DNA of 64,000 nucleotides, from NCBI RefSeq assembly GCF_014649995.1, contig NZ_BMUC01000007.1, positions 172,784 to 236,783 on the forward strand, read 5' to 3'. Below the pieces are notes generated by a model. That model had not been told where the DNA came from, made no database searches, and saw only the letters and a list, made by a program, of their open reading frames with translations. The position numbers and the translations under genes are program-made. The DNA is from Streptomyces griseoflavus (GTDB taxonomy: Bacteria; Actinomycetota; Actinomycetes; Streptomycetales; Streptomycetaceae). Positions 1 through 8,558 of the stretch are shown in pieces. Numbering within the stretch: position 1 is the first letter of the stretch; every line of letters begins with the position of its first letter.

Positions 1-48
1 AGACAACCGAGTTCGTTGCGGCACAAGGGTGATTAGCCCGTTTCGTGT

Positions 49-77
49 TTGATTTGCGGTATATATCTGCCTAACGT
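49..77 (+). promoter_or_regulatory. candidate hupS promoter
   Basis: TTGATT (49-54) and TAACGT (72-77) are separated by 17 bases and fit the vegetative TTGAC/TANNNT pattern. This would give a leader of about 45 nt before the GTG of hupS. It is a pattern match only. Confidence 0.35.
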
Positions 78-128
78 GCGAAAAAGCTTGAACACTATCG
101 TTCTGGCGATGTCTCCGAAGGGGAAGAC

Positions 129-767
129 GTGAACAAGGCGCAGCTCGTAGAAGCGATTGCCGACAAGGTGGGCGGCCGCCAGCAGGCCGCCGACGCCGTC
201 GACCACGTACTGGACGCCATCGTCCGCGCGGTCGTCGCGGGGGAGCGGGTCTCGGTCACCGGCTTCGGTTCGTTCGAGAAGGTCGACCGCCCGGCCCGCT
301 ACGCCCGCAACCCCCAGACGGGCGAGCGGGTTCGGGTCAAGAAGACCTCCGTGCCGCGCTTCCGCGCGGGCCAGGGCTTCAAGGACCTGGTGAGCGGTTC
401 GAAGAAGCTGCCGCGCGGCGGTGAGGTCTCGGTCAAGAAGGCGCCCAAGGGCAGCCTGACCGGCGGCGCTTCGGCGACCGTGAAGAAGGCCGCGGCGAAG
501 AAGACCACCGCCAAGAAGGCCGCCGGCGCCAAGAAGACGGCCGCCAAGAAGACCACCACGGCGAAGAAGGCGCCCGCCAAGACCGCGGCCAAGACCACGG
601 CGAAGAAGGCGCCCGCCAAGACCGCGGCCACCGCGAAGACGGCCGCGGCGAAGAAGACCACCGCCAAGAAGGCCCCCGCGAAGAAGGCGACGGCCACCAA
701 GGCGCCCGCCAAGAAGTCGACCGCGCGCAAGACCACTGCGAAGAAGACCACCGCACGCAAGAAGTAG
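129..767 (+). CDS. hupS: HU-family nucleoid protein with lysine-rich tail (HupS type)
   Basis: Histone-like protein that bends and compacts DNA. Residues 1-93 form a complete HU fold beginning MNKAQLVEAIADKVGG, with the DNA-arm signature GFGSFEKVDRPARYARNPQTG. Residues about 105-212 are a long basic tail of repeated KKTTAKKAPAKT-like units, comparable with histone H1. This two-part build is the actinobacterial HupS type, distinct from the short HupA found in the same genus, and 212 residues is close to the usual length. The GTG start is preceded by a GAAGGGGAAG ribosome binding site. A strong hairpin follows the gene. In Streptomyces this paralogue is associated with sporulation and spore nucleoid compaction (family knowledge). 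Confidence 0.95.
   Translation: MNKAQLVEAIADKVGGRQQAADAVDHVLDAIVRAVVAGERVSVTGFGSFEKVDRPARYARNPQTGERVRVKKTSVPRFRAGQGFKDLVSGSKKLPRGGEVSVKKAPKGSLTGGASATVKKAAAKKTTAKKAAGAKKTAAKKTTTAKKAPAKTAAKTTAKKAPAKTAATAKTAAAKKTTAKKAPAKKATATKAPAKKSTARKTTAKKTTARKK
480..765 (+). repeat. low-complexity lysine/alanine codon repeats inside hupS
   Basis: Imperfect tandem units of AAGAAG, ACCACC and GCCAAG codons encode the KKTTAKKAPAKT-like tail. Unit number is expected to vary between strains by slippage. There are no regular spacers, so it is not a CRISPR array. Confidence 0.8.
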
Positions 768-816
768 CGGTCTCTCCCGCCCCTTCGGACATGTCGGGCG
801 AGCGGCTCCACGCGCC

Positions 817-845
817 GGGCCGGACTCCTCACTGGAGTCCGGCCC
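817..845. terminator. bidirectional terminator between hupS and the convergent gene
   Basis: A perfect 12-bp stem (817-828 with 834-845, GGGCCGGACTCC and its complement) closes on a five-base loop. It lies between two convergent genes, so it can serve both strands. Confidence 0.75.
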
Positions 846-876
846 GCGGTGCGTACCGGGCGGCCGCCGGCCGGTG

Positions 877-1080
877 TCAGAACGTCTGGAGCGTCACCAG
901 GGTGATCCGCCGGGCCTCGCCCTCACCCTCGGTCTCGACGCGCACCCGCTGGCCGGGACGCAGCAGCCGCAGGCCTCCCGCGTCGAACGCCGGGGCGTCG
1001 AAGGGCACCGGGGTGCCGTCGTCCAGGAGCACCTGACCGCTGCGGCTGTCGGGGTCGTAGGTGTACGCGGTGGCCTGCAT
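877..1080 (-). CDS. small hypothetical protein, cold-shock/OB-like
   Basis: A 67-residue acidic protein starting MQATAYTYDPDSRSG. The pattern of short beta-strand blocks with a V-DDG-VPF-AF-GLRLLRPGQRV layout resembles cold-shock/OB-fold proteins, but the RNA-binding RNP1 and RNP2 motifs are not clear. It begins nine bases after the stop of the upstream fbiD-type gene on the same strand, so the two are probably co-transcribed. Function is unknown; a nucleic-acid-binding role is inference. Confidence 0.7.
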   Translation of the reverse strand: MQATAYTYDPDSRSGQVLLDDGTPVPFDAPAFDAGGLRLLRPGQRVRVETEGEGEARRITLVTLQTF

Positions 1081-1089
1081 GGCGGCAGC

Positions 1090-1728
1090 CTACTGCTCCG
1101 TCGTCAGCAGCCGCGCGGCGACCGCGGCCGTGCGGGGGCCCACCCCCAGCGCCAGCGCCGCCCGCAGATCGTCCCCGGTGTCCACGTCCTGCCGTACGGA
1201 GTCCACCGGGCCGGGGTGGAGTTCCACCGCTCCCGACGCCCGGTGTCTGGTCCGGGAGGCGCCGCCGAAGAACGGACGCAGTTCCCGCCCCCGGCCCGCG
1301 GCCAGCAACGTGGTGCCGAGCGCGGCGGCGTCGGCGAGGAAAGCGCGCGGGAATTCGGCCGCCGCGTCGAGAACGCGGGCCAGTTCCGGGGGACGCAAAG
1401 CCGGCAGATCGGCGTTGAGGGCGGCGACGCAGGCCGTGCGCCGGGCGGAGACCACCACGGCGGCGGCGTGCCTCAGCGCCGCGTTCAGGCCGTCGCGCGG
1501 CTCGTCGGCGACGATCCCGGCGCCGAGTGCGGACAGCTCCCGGGAGGCCAGCGCGTCGTCGGTGACGACCACCACGTCCCGTACCGCGTCGCAGTCCAGC
1601 GCGGCCGCCACCGTGTCCTGGGCGAAGGCGAGCGCGAGACCGGGGCGCAGGCCGTCGTCCGCGGTGTCCGAGAGTCTGCTCTTGGCCCGCTCCAGCGGCT
1701 TCAGGGGTACCACCAAGGTCCACTGCAC
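1090..1728 (-). CDS. fbiD: 2-phospho-L-lactate / phosphoenolpyruvate guanylyltransferase
   Basis: CofC/FbiD-family nucleotidyltransferase for coenzyme F420. It joins GMP to phosphoenolpyruvate (or 2-phospholactate) before transfer to the deazaflavin Fo. The 212-residue protein starts (GTG) MQWTLVVPLKPLERAKSRLSD, where VPLKPLERAKSRL is the family's N-terminal nucleotide-binding motif. VVVVTDDALA and LNADLPALRPPEL supply the Rossmann-like core and acidic metal site. Length is normal. It is divergent from plsC. F420 genes fbiA and fbiB are not in the window, so this is a detached pathway member, as is usual in actinobacteria. Confidence 0.85.
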   Translation of the reverse strand: MQWTLVVPLKPLERAKSRLSDTADDGLRPGLALAFAQDTVAAALDCDAVRDVVVVTDDALASRELSALGAGIVADEPRDGLNAALRHAAAVVVSARRTACVAALNADLPALRPPELARVLDAAAEFPRAFLADAAALGTTLLAAGRGRELRPFFGGASRTRHRASGAVELHPGPVDSVRQDVDTGDDLRAALALGVGPRTAAVAARLLTTEQ

Positions 1729-1901
1729 GAGTGTTACGTCCCTCTCTTGTCGCGGCCATTCTCACCCGGCACCCCGGGAGGTAAGAGGGTCGGGGCGTAC
1801 GGTGTTCTCGACAGACCGACGGGCCGGGGCGACACTTGTGCGGCCCGCCCGGCCCGAGGGCCGGGCACGGGGCATGTCGTTCGGAAGAGGAAGGTGTACT
1901 C

Positions 1902-2699
1902 GTGCCGCGCCGCAGAATCGGCTTCTGGTACCGCTTCGCAGCGGTTCTCTGCAAACCGCCGCTGGTGGTTCTGCTCAAGCGGGACTGGCGCGGAATGGAG
2001 AACATTCCGGCCGAGGGTGGATTTATCACCGCGGTGAACCACAATTCGCACATCGATCCCTTCGCCTACGCGCACTTTCAGTACAACACCGGACGTGTTC
2101 CGCGATTCCTGGCGAAGAGCGGCCTTTTCAACAAGGGATTCATCGGCGCCGCGATGCGCGGCACCGGCCAGATCCCCGTCTATCGCGAGAGCTCGGACGC
2201 GCTCAGCGCCTTCCGCGCCGCGATCGACGCCGTGGAGCGCGGCGAATGCGTCGCCTTCTACCCCGAGGGCACCCTCACCCGCGACCCGGACGGCTGGCCC
2301 ATGACGGGCAAGACCGGTGCCGCGCGCGTCGCGCTGCAGACCAAGTGCCCCGTGATCCCGGTCGCCCAGTGGGGCGCCAACGAACTGCTGCCGCCGTACG
2401 CCAAGAAGCCCAGCCTGCTGCCGCGCAAGACCAGCAGGGTGCTGGCCGGGCCGCCGGTGGACCTCGACCGCTTCTACGACCGGGAGATGACTCCGGAGCT
2501 GCTCAAGGAGGCGACCGAGGCCATCATGGCGGCGGTCACCACCCAGCTGGAGCGGATCCGCGGGGAGAAGGCACCCGGGACGCCCTACGACCCGCGCAGC
2601 GAGCGGATCGAACAGCGCCGCAGGACACACACGCAGACGCGGCAGGAACGGACGCGCGGCGGCAGGGCCACCGCGCGGGAGGAAGGGCTGGGCACGTGA
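1902..2699 (+). CDS. plsC: 1-acyl-sn-glycerol-3-phosphate acyltransferase
   Basis: Membrane-associated acyltransferase making phosphatidic acid from lysophosphatidate. Motif I is NHNSHIDP (HX4D catalytic pair, about residue 47) and motif III is FYPEGTLTR (about residue 119), with a PVIPVAQWGANELLP motif IV. The GTG start at 1902 is chosen because GGAAGAGGAAGG lies 8-19 bases upstream and the protein then begins at the conserved RRRIGFWYRF. The protein is 265 residues with a very basic C-terminal tail (residues about 230-265). Its stop overlaps the gpsA start by four bases (GTGA), so the two phospholipid-precursor genes are translationally coupled. Confidence 0.9.
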   Translation: MPRRRIGFWYRFAAVLCKPPLVVLLKRDWRGMENIPAEGGFITAVNHNSHIDPFAYAHFQYNTGRVPRFLAKSGLFNKGFIGAAMRGTGQIPVYRESSDALSAFRAAIDAVERGECVAFYPEGTLTRDPDGWPMTGKTGAARVALQTKCPVIPVAQWGANELLPPYAKKPSLLPRKTSRVLAGPPVDLDRFYDREMTPELLKEATEAIMAAVTTQLERIRGEKAPGTPYDPRSERIEQRRRTHTQTRQERTRGGRATAREEGLGT

Positions 2700-3706
2700 G
2701 CAAGCCGGTCAAGGCGGCGGTCTTCGGCACCGGATCATGGGGGACGGCCTTCGGCATGGTCCTCGCCGACGCGGGGTGCGACGTCGTGCTGTGGGGGCGG
2801 CGCCCCGAACTCGCCGAAGCGGTCAACTCCACCCGCACCAACCCCGACTACCTGCCGGGCGTCGAACTCCCGGAGAACCTGCGGGCCACCGCGGACGCCG
2901 CCGAGGCCGCGCGGGGCGCCGACTTCACCGTCCTCGCGATCCCCTCGCAGACACTGCGCGGCAACCTCGCCGAGTGGGCCGGGCTGCTCGCGCCCCGCAC
3001 GGTCCTGGTGTCCCTGATGAAGGGCATCGAACTCGGCTCCGCGATGCGGATGAGCGAGGTGATCGACGACGTCGCCAAGGTCGGGCGCGAGCGCATCGCC
3101 GTGGTCACCGGCCCCAACCTGGCACGCGAGATCGCCGCCCGCATGCCGGCCGCCTCCGTGGTCGCCTGCACCGACGGGGACGTCGCCCGGCGGCTCCAGA
3201 CCGCCTGCCACACCCCGTACTTCCGGCCGTACACCAACACCGACGTCATCGGCTGCGAGCTGGGCGGCGCCGTGAAGAACGTGATCGGGCTCGCCGTCGG
3301 CATCGCGGACGGCATGGGTCTGGGCGACAACACCAAGGGGTCGCTGATCACCCGCGGTCTCGCCGAGACCACCCGGCTCGGGGTCGCCCTCGGCGCCGAC
3401 CCGCTGACCTTCTCGGGACTCGCGGGCCTGGGCGACCTGGTCGCCACCTGCTCCTCACCGCTGTCCCGCAACCACACCTTCGGCACCAACCTCGGCAAGG
3501 GGCTGACCCTGCAGGAGACCATCGCGGTCACCAAGCAGACCGCCGAGGGCGTCAAGTCCTGCGAGTCGGTGCTGGATCTGGCCCGCCGGCACGGCGTCGA
3601 CATGCCGCTCACCGAGACGGTCGTCTCCATCGTGCACGAGGGCAAGCCTCCCGTGGTCGCCCTCAAGGAGCTCATGTCGCGCAGCGCGAAGCCCGAACGA
3701 CGCTGA
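2696..3706 (+). CDS. gpsA: NAD(P)H-dependent glycerol-3-phosphate dehydrogenase
   Basis: Cytosolic enzyme that reduces dihydroxyacetone phosphate to sn-glycerol-3-phosphate for phospholipid synthesis. The N-terminal Rossmann motif is VFGTGSWGTAFG (about residue 9). ELGGAVKNVIGLAVGIADG carries the catalytic lysine, and GLAGLGDLVATCSSPLSRN is the substrate-domain signature. It has 336 residues, normal for the family. The GTG start overlaps the plsC stop. Together with plsC it forms a two-gene phosphatidate operon. Confidence 0.95.
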   Translation: MSKPVKAAVFGTGSWGTAFGMVLADAGCDVVLWGRRPELAEAVNSTRTNPDYLPGVELPENLRATADAAEAARGADFTVLAIPSQTLRGNLAEWAGLLAPRTVLVSLMKGIELGSAMRMSEVIDDVAKVGRERIAVVTGPNLAREIAARMPAASVVACTDGDVARRLQTACHTPYFRPYTNTDVIGCELGGAVKNVIGLAVGIADGMGLGDNTKGSLITRGLAETTRLGVALGADPLTFSGLAGLGDLVATCSSPLSRNHTFGTNLGKGLTLQETIAVTKQTAEGVKSCESVLDLARRHGVDMPLTETVVSIVHEGKPPVVALKELMSRSAKPERR

Positions 3707-3749
3707 GCGACAGCCCCCTCCGTTCGGCTCACGCGCGGCGTTGCGGGCG

Positions 3750-3779
3750 CTGACTCCCGGCTCTGCCAGCGGGTACTCT
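3750..3779 (+). promoter_or_regulatory. candidate ddlA promoter giving a leaderless mRNA
   Basis: CTGACT (3750-3755) and TACTCT (3774-3779) are 18 bases apart. The -10-like box ends nine bases before the ddlA ATG and no ribosome binding site is visible between them, which would make the transcript leaderless or nearly so. Confidence 0.45.
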
Positions 3780-3788
3780 CAACGCGAT

Positions 3789-4949
3789 ATGAGCACCGAG
3801 AACCTCCCCCAGAGCCCCGAGCCGCAGCCGTCCCGCAAGCCGCGGGTGGCCGTCGTGTTCGGCGGACGCAGCTCCGAACACGGGATCTCCGTGGTCACCG
3901 CCGGAGCCGTCCTGAAGGCCATCGACCGGACCCGGTACGACGTCCTGCCGATCGGCATCACCCAGGACGGCCGGTGGGCGCTCACCGCGGACGAGCCGGA
4001 ACGCATGGCGATCACCGACCGCCGCACGCCCAGCGTGGACCAGCTCGCCGAGTCGACGGAAGGCGCCGTGGTGCTCCCCGTCGACCCCGCCGACCGCGAG
4101 GTCGTCCACAGCGAGCCGGGCTCGGTGCCCAAGGCCCTGGGCCAGGTCGACGTGGTGTTCCCGGTGCTGCACGGCCCCTACGGCGAGGACGGCACCCTGC
4201 AGGGTCTCCTGGAGCTCTCCGGCGTCCCCTACGTCGGCTCGGGCGTGCTCGCCTCGGCCGTCGGCCAGGACAAGGAGTACATGAAGCGGGTGTTCACCTC
4301 CTTCGGGCTCAAGGTCGGCCCGTACCTGGTGATCCGGCCGCGGGAGTGGGAGCAGGACGAGTCCGCCGCCCGCAAGAAGATCATCGGCTTCGCCGGGGAG
4401 CACGGCTGGCCGCTGTTCGTGAAGCCCGCCCGCGCGGGTTCGTCCATCGGCATCACCAAGGTCGACGACCTCTCCGGCCTGGACGAGGCGATCGCCGAGG
4501 CCCAGCGGCACGATCCGAAGATCCTGGTGGAGGCGGCACTGCGCGGCCGCGAGATCGAGTGCGGGGTGCTGGAGTTCGAGGACGGTCCGCGCGCCTCGGT
4601 CCCGGCCGAGATCCCGCCGCCCGACGCGCACGCCTACTACGACTTCGAGGCCAAGTACATCGACTCCACGCCCGGCATCGTGCCCGCGCCGCTCACCGAG
4701 GAGGAGACGGCCGAGGTGCGCCGGCTCGCCGTCGAGGCGTTCGACGCGGCGTCCTGCGAGGGGCTGGTCCGCGCGGACTTCTTCCTCACCGAGGACGGCG
4801 AGTTCGTGATCAACGAGATCAACACCATGCCCGGTTTCACCCCGATCTCGATGTACCCGCAGATGTGGCAGGCCACCGGCGTGAGTTACCCCGAGCTGGT
4901 GGACCGGCTGGTGCAGGCGGCGCTGCGCCGGTCGACCGGGCTGCGCTGA
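3789..4949 (+). CDS. ddlA: D-alanine--D-alanine ligase
   Basis: ATP-grasp ligase that forms D-Ala-D-Ala for peptidoglycan. VVFGGRSSEHGISVVTAG near the N-terminus and HGPYGEDGTLQGLLELSG are the two Ddl signatures. KPARAGSSIGITKV and FVINEINTMPGFTPISMYPQMW cover the ATP and metal sites; the EINTMPGFT loop is typical. The protein has 386 residues, normal. An in-frame GTG/ATG further upstream is possible, but conservation starts at MSTENL. No paired vancomycin-resistance ligase is nearby, so this is the housekeeping enzyme. Confidence 0.94.
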   Translation: MSTENLPQSPEPQPSRKPRVAVVFGGRSSEHGISVVTAGAVLKAIDRTRYDVLPIGITQDGRWALTADEPERMAITDRRTPSVDQLAESTEGAVVLPVDPADREVVHSEPGSVPKALGQVDVVFPVLHGPYGEDGTLQGLLELSGVPYVGSGVLASAVGQDKEYMKRVFTSFGLKVGPYLVIRPREWEQDESAARKKIIGFAGEHGWPLFVKPARAGSSIGITKVDDLSGLDEAIAEAQRHDPKILVEAALRGREIECGVLEFEDGPRASVPAEIPPPDAHAYYDFEAKYIDSTPGIVPAPLTEEETAEVRRLAVEAFDAASCEGLVRADFFLTEDGEFVINEINTMPGFTPISMYPQMWQATGVSYPELVDRLVQAALRRSTGLR

Positions 4950-4989
4950 GCGGCACCGTACCGCCGGGCCGCGCCGAGCGGCAGCGTGC

Positions 4990-5499
4990 TCAGGAGGCGA
5001 TCCCCTCGGGGATCGCCTTCTTGACGCCCGGGGCGAGATCGATCAGCACGCCCGTGCTGTCCCGTCCGTCGGTCACCCGGACCTCGACGTACGCCTCGCG
5101 GTTGGCGGTGGTGAAGCGGTACGTACCGTCGTCCCGCTTCTCCATGAGCCAGTCCACGCCGTCGACCCCGCCCGGCACCGCGTCGGCGTCGCTGCCGTTG
5201 GCCACCTTGGGGTCGGCCATCTTCGGGGGCCGTTCGACCCCGCACCGCAGTATGATCGCCACGCCGCCCCAGCCCGCGGTCAGTTCGGACGCGGGTTCGG
5301 GATCGTCGCGACTCTCACCGTCCACCTTCGCCGGCAGGACCTCGTCCAGGTTCTGACACAGCTCGGTGACCTTCGCGTCCGGGCGCGGAACCGCCGTGGA
5401 CGCGCCGTCGTCTGCTGAGGAGCAGCCCACGGCGGTGATCAGCACCGCGAGCGCGGACAGGGCGGACAGGACGGTGCGCCGGTGACGGAAGGAGTTCAC
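4990..5499 (-). CDS. DUF3515-family lipoprotein
   Basis: A 169-residue exported protein. Residues 1-25 form a basic, then hydrophobic signal peptide ending in the lipobox ITAVGC, so the cysteine at about residue 26 should be lipidated. The mature part contains CQNLDEVLP and WGGVAIILRCGV, the conserved blocks and cysteines of DUF3515, an actinobacterial family of unknown role. It follows the stand-alone Lrp-type gene by 20 bases on the same strand and converges on ddlA. No function is assigned. Confidence 0.85.
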   Translation of the reverse strand: MNSFRHRRTVLSALSALAVLITAVGCSSADDGASTAVPRPDAKVTELCQNLDEVLPAKVDGESRDDPEPASELTAGWGGVAIILRCGVERPPKMADPKVANGSDADAVPGGVDGVDWLMEKRDDGTYRFTTANREAYVEVRVTDGRDSTGVLIDLAPGVKKAIPEGIAS

Positions 5500-5519
5500 C
5501 GGCCCAGGGTAGACGGGGG

Positions 5520-5753
5520 CTACAGATGGACGACCGGGCAGGTCAGAGTACGGGTGATGCCGTCCACTTGCTGGACTTTGGCAACCACCATGCGGCCCAG
5601 GTCGTCGACGGTGTCGGCCTGGGCGCGCACGATGACGTCGTACGGTCCGGTCACGTCCTCGGCCTGGATCACTCCAGGGATCTTGCCGATCAGATCGGCG
5701 ACGGTCGACGCTTTGCCGACCTCCGTCTGGATCAGGATGTACGCCTGTACCAC
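5520..5753 (-). CDS. stand-alone Lrp/AsnC ligand-binding (RAM) domain protein
   Basis: A 77-residue protein consisting only of the regulation-of-amino-acid-metabolism domain: VQAYILIQTEVGKA, IPGVIQAEDVTGPYDVIVRA and a final beta-strand TRTLTCPVVHL. There is no helix-turn-helix, so it cannot bind DNA by itself; such proteins assemble with full-length Lrp relatives or sense amino acids. The GTG at 5753 is chosen because TGGAGG lies seven bases upstream and the domain begins at once; a longer in-frame extension is low-complexity and not typical. It probably forms an operon with the DUF3515 gene. Confidence 0.85.
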   Translation of the reverse strand: MVQAYILIQTEVGKASTVADLIGKIPGVIQAEDVTGPYDVIVRAQADTVDDLGRMVVAKVQQVDGITRTLTCPVVHL

Positions 5754-5959
5754 GGAACCTCCAGGGCGGCCACGAGGATCATGTGGGGAAAAGGAACGCC
5801 ACGGTATCGCGTCGCCGCTCGCCGCGGGGAGACCTGCGGGAACCCGGCCCCGCGCGCCGGGGTTCGGGCACGAGAGAAGTCGGCGGTCACATCGGCCGTA
5901 GCGAGGCCCCTGAGGGCTCGCGACCGGGCACGCACAGGGACAGAAGGGGCGCAAGGGTA

Positions 5960-6921
5960 ATGAAGGGCACTGTTGGTGAGCTCGGCGAGTTCGGGCTCAT
6001 CAGGGAGCTCACCTCCCGTCTCACCACCACGCCGGCGGTCCGGGTCGGACCCGGCGACGACGCAGCGGTGGTCTCCGCACCCGACCGCAGGGTCGTCGCC
6101 AGCACCGACATCCTGCTGGAGGGGCGGCACTTCCGGCGCGACTGGTCCACGGCCTACGACGTCGGCCGCAAGGCCGCCGCGCAGAACCTGGCCGACATCG
6201 CCGCCATGGGCGCCGTGCCGACCGCGCTGCTGCTCGGCCTCGTCGTCCCGGCGGAACTGCCGGTGACCTGGCCCAGCGAGCTGATGGACGGCCTGCGCGA
6301 CGAGTGCCAGGTGGCCGGCGCCGCGGTCGTCGGCGGCGACGTCGTACGCGGGGACACCATCATGGTGTCGATCACCGCGCTCGGCGATCTGCGCAACCAG
6401 GAGCCCGTCACCCGGGGCGGAGCGCAACCCGGCGACCTCGTCGCGGTGACCGGCTGGCTGGGCTGGTCGGCGGCCGGTCACGCGGTGCTCTCGCGCGGGT
6501 TCCGCTCGCCGCGCGCCTTCGTCGAGGCGCACCGGCGCCCCGAACCGCCCTACCACGCGGGGCCGGCCGCCGCCGGGCTCGGCGCCACCGCCATGTGCGA
6601 CGTGAGCGACGGGCTGATCGCCGACCTCGGGCACATCGCCGAGGCCAGCAAGGTCCGCATCGACATCCGCTCCGGGGCCGTCGACATCCCCTCGCAGATG
6701 AACGACATCGGCCAGGCCGTCGGCGTCGACCCGATGCAGTGGGTGCTGACCGGGGGAGAGGACCACGCGATCGTCGCGACCTTCCCGCCGGACGTGAAAC
6801 TGCCCGCCCGCTGGAAGGTGATCGGCGAGGTGCTCCACCCCTCGGCGCTGCCCCAGGTGACGGTCGACGGGGCGCCCTGGACCGTCCAGGGCGGCTGGGA
6901 CCACTTCGGGGACATCGAGTC

Positions 6922-6925
<4 letters not shown>
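5960..6925 (+). CDS. thiL: thiamine-monophosphate kinase
   Basis: ATP-dependent kinase that converts thiamine phosphate to the cofactor thiamine diphosphate. The N-terminal GELGEFGLI and GPGDDAAVV motifs bind substrate and magnesium; [11 protein letters not shown] and [10 protein letters not shown] follow, and [16 protein letters not shown] lies in the C-terminal ATP-binding half. The 321-residue length is standard. An ATG with AAGGGG upstream sets the start. The stop overlaps the thiD GTG by four bases, coupling the two steps of thiamine phosphate metabolism. Confidence 0.94.
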
Positions 6926-7740
<815 letters not shown>

Positions 7741-8035
7741 AGCGCCGCGCCGTGCGCCGCGTCCCGGGCCGCCCGTGGTGAAGGCGCCCGGGGCGTCATG
7801 GTCCGGTACGCCCCGCCCGCGGGAGGCGAGGCGCACCCGCCGGGCGGATGTCCGTCGGCCGGAGCCGGTCCGCACCGGAGCGGGCCACCGCGGACGCGAC
7901 GATCCCCGTCGCCGCGTCCGCCCTCCGGGGCCGGGCGGAGCGGGCGCCGGGACCCGCGGCACGGTGACGGCGGCCACCCGGGAACGACCCTCGCGGTGCG
8001 CCGAACCGGGCCGGCCCGGCACGGGCACAGCAAGA
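7741..8035. other. intergenic stretch without a gene
   Basis: Between thiD and the rpmB terminator. Open frames here are low-complexity Arg/Pro/Gly products with no start signal or family resemblance. I see no gene, RNA or repeat. Confidence 0.6.
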
Positions 8036-8063
8036 AGCCGGCCCACCCGGAGGTGGACCGGCT
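8036..8063 (-). terminator. rpmB terminator
   Basis: A 12-bp stem with one mismatch (8036-8047 with 8052-8063, AGCCGGYCCACC type) and a four-base loop starts about 40 bases past the rpmB stop. The minus strand continues with a short pyrimidine run (TCTTGC). Confidence 0.65.
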
Positions 8064-8105
8064 GTTGCGGCGAAACCGACTACGGCCGCGCGCTCAGCGA
8101 AAGCG

Positions 8106-8291
8106 TCAGCGCGAGACCTTGCCGGCCTTGATGCACGAGGTGCAGGCGTTCACGCGCTTCGGCGTCCCGCCGACCACGGTACGCACACGCTGGATGTTCG
8201 GGTTCCAGCGGCGGGGCGTACGGCGGTGCGAGTGCGAGATGTTGTTGCCGAAGCCCGGCCCCTTGCCGCAGACGTCGCAGTTGGCAGCCAC
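8106..8291 (-). CDS. rpmB: 50S ribosomal protein L28, zinc-binding (C+) form
   Basis: A 61-residue large-subunit protein. [21 protein letters not shown] is the L28 signature and WNPNIQRVR follows. Both cysteine pairs are present (CDVC near the N-terminus and CTSC near the C-terminus), so it is the zinc-containing paralogue; Streptomyces usually carry a zinc-free Zur-controlled copy elsewhere. Start is GTG with GGAG six bases upstream. Two perfect inverted repeats lie in its upstream region. Confidence 0.95.
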   Translation of the reverse strand: MAANCDVCGKGPGFGNNISHSHRRTPRRWNPNIQRVRTVVGGTPKRVNACTSCIKAGKVSR

Positions 8292-8326
8292 GGGTCACTC
8301 CAAAGACTTCAGATGCACTTACGGTT

Positions 8327-8346
8327 GATCCCGGCATGCCGGGATC
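8327..8346. repeat. 20-bp perfect palindrome upstream of rpmB
   Basis: GATCCCGGCATGCCGGGATC reads the same on both strands. It lies 35 bases before the rpmB start in the probable untranslated leader. It could be an operator or an RNA hairpin. It does not resemble a Zur box. Confidence 0.7.
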
Positions 8347-8401
8347 GAGACCGAGGACTCCAGGAGCCCTGTGGATCTGAGTGGCGTTGCCAGGGGGAGA
8401 G

Positions 8402-8418
8402 GCCCGATCAGATCGGGC
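8402..8418. repeat. second inverted repeat in the rpmB leader region
   Basis: GCCCGATC, a single A, then GATCGGGC: eight-base arms, perfect. On the minus strand it begins about nine bases after a TATGCT -10-like box (8433 to 8428), so it would sit at the very start of the rpmB transcript. Confidence 0.6.
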
Positions 8419-8558
8419 AACCGGAGCAGCATACAACGGCTGCACCCGTAGAACGAAACTACCACGGCAGCTCAGAGCCCCGCCCGCGGCCCTCCTCCGG
8501 CCGGCGGGGCCCCACGCACTACGCTGCCTGCCACGGCCGGCAGCTCAGGGAGGCGCAG

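Noticed and set aside
480-765. CRISPR-like or satellite repeat
   Set aside because: Repeats are in frame, lack spacers and encode the HupS basic tail.
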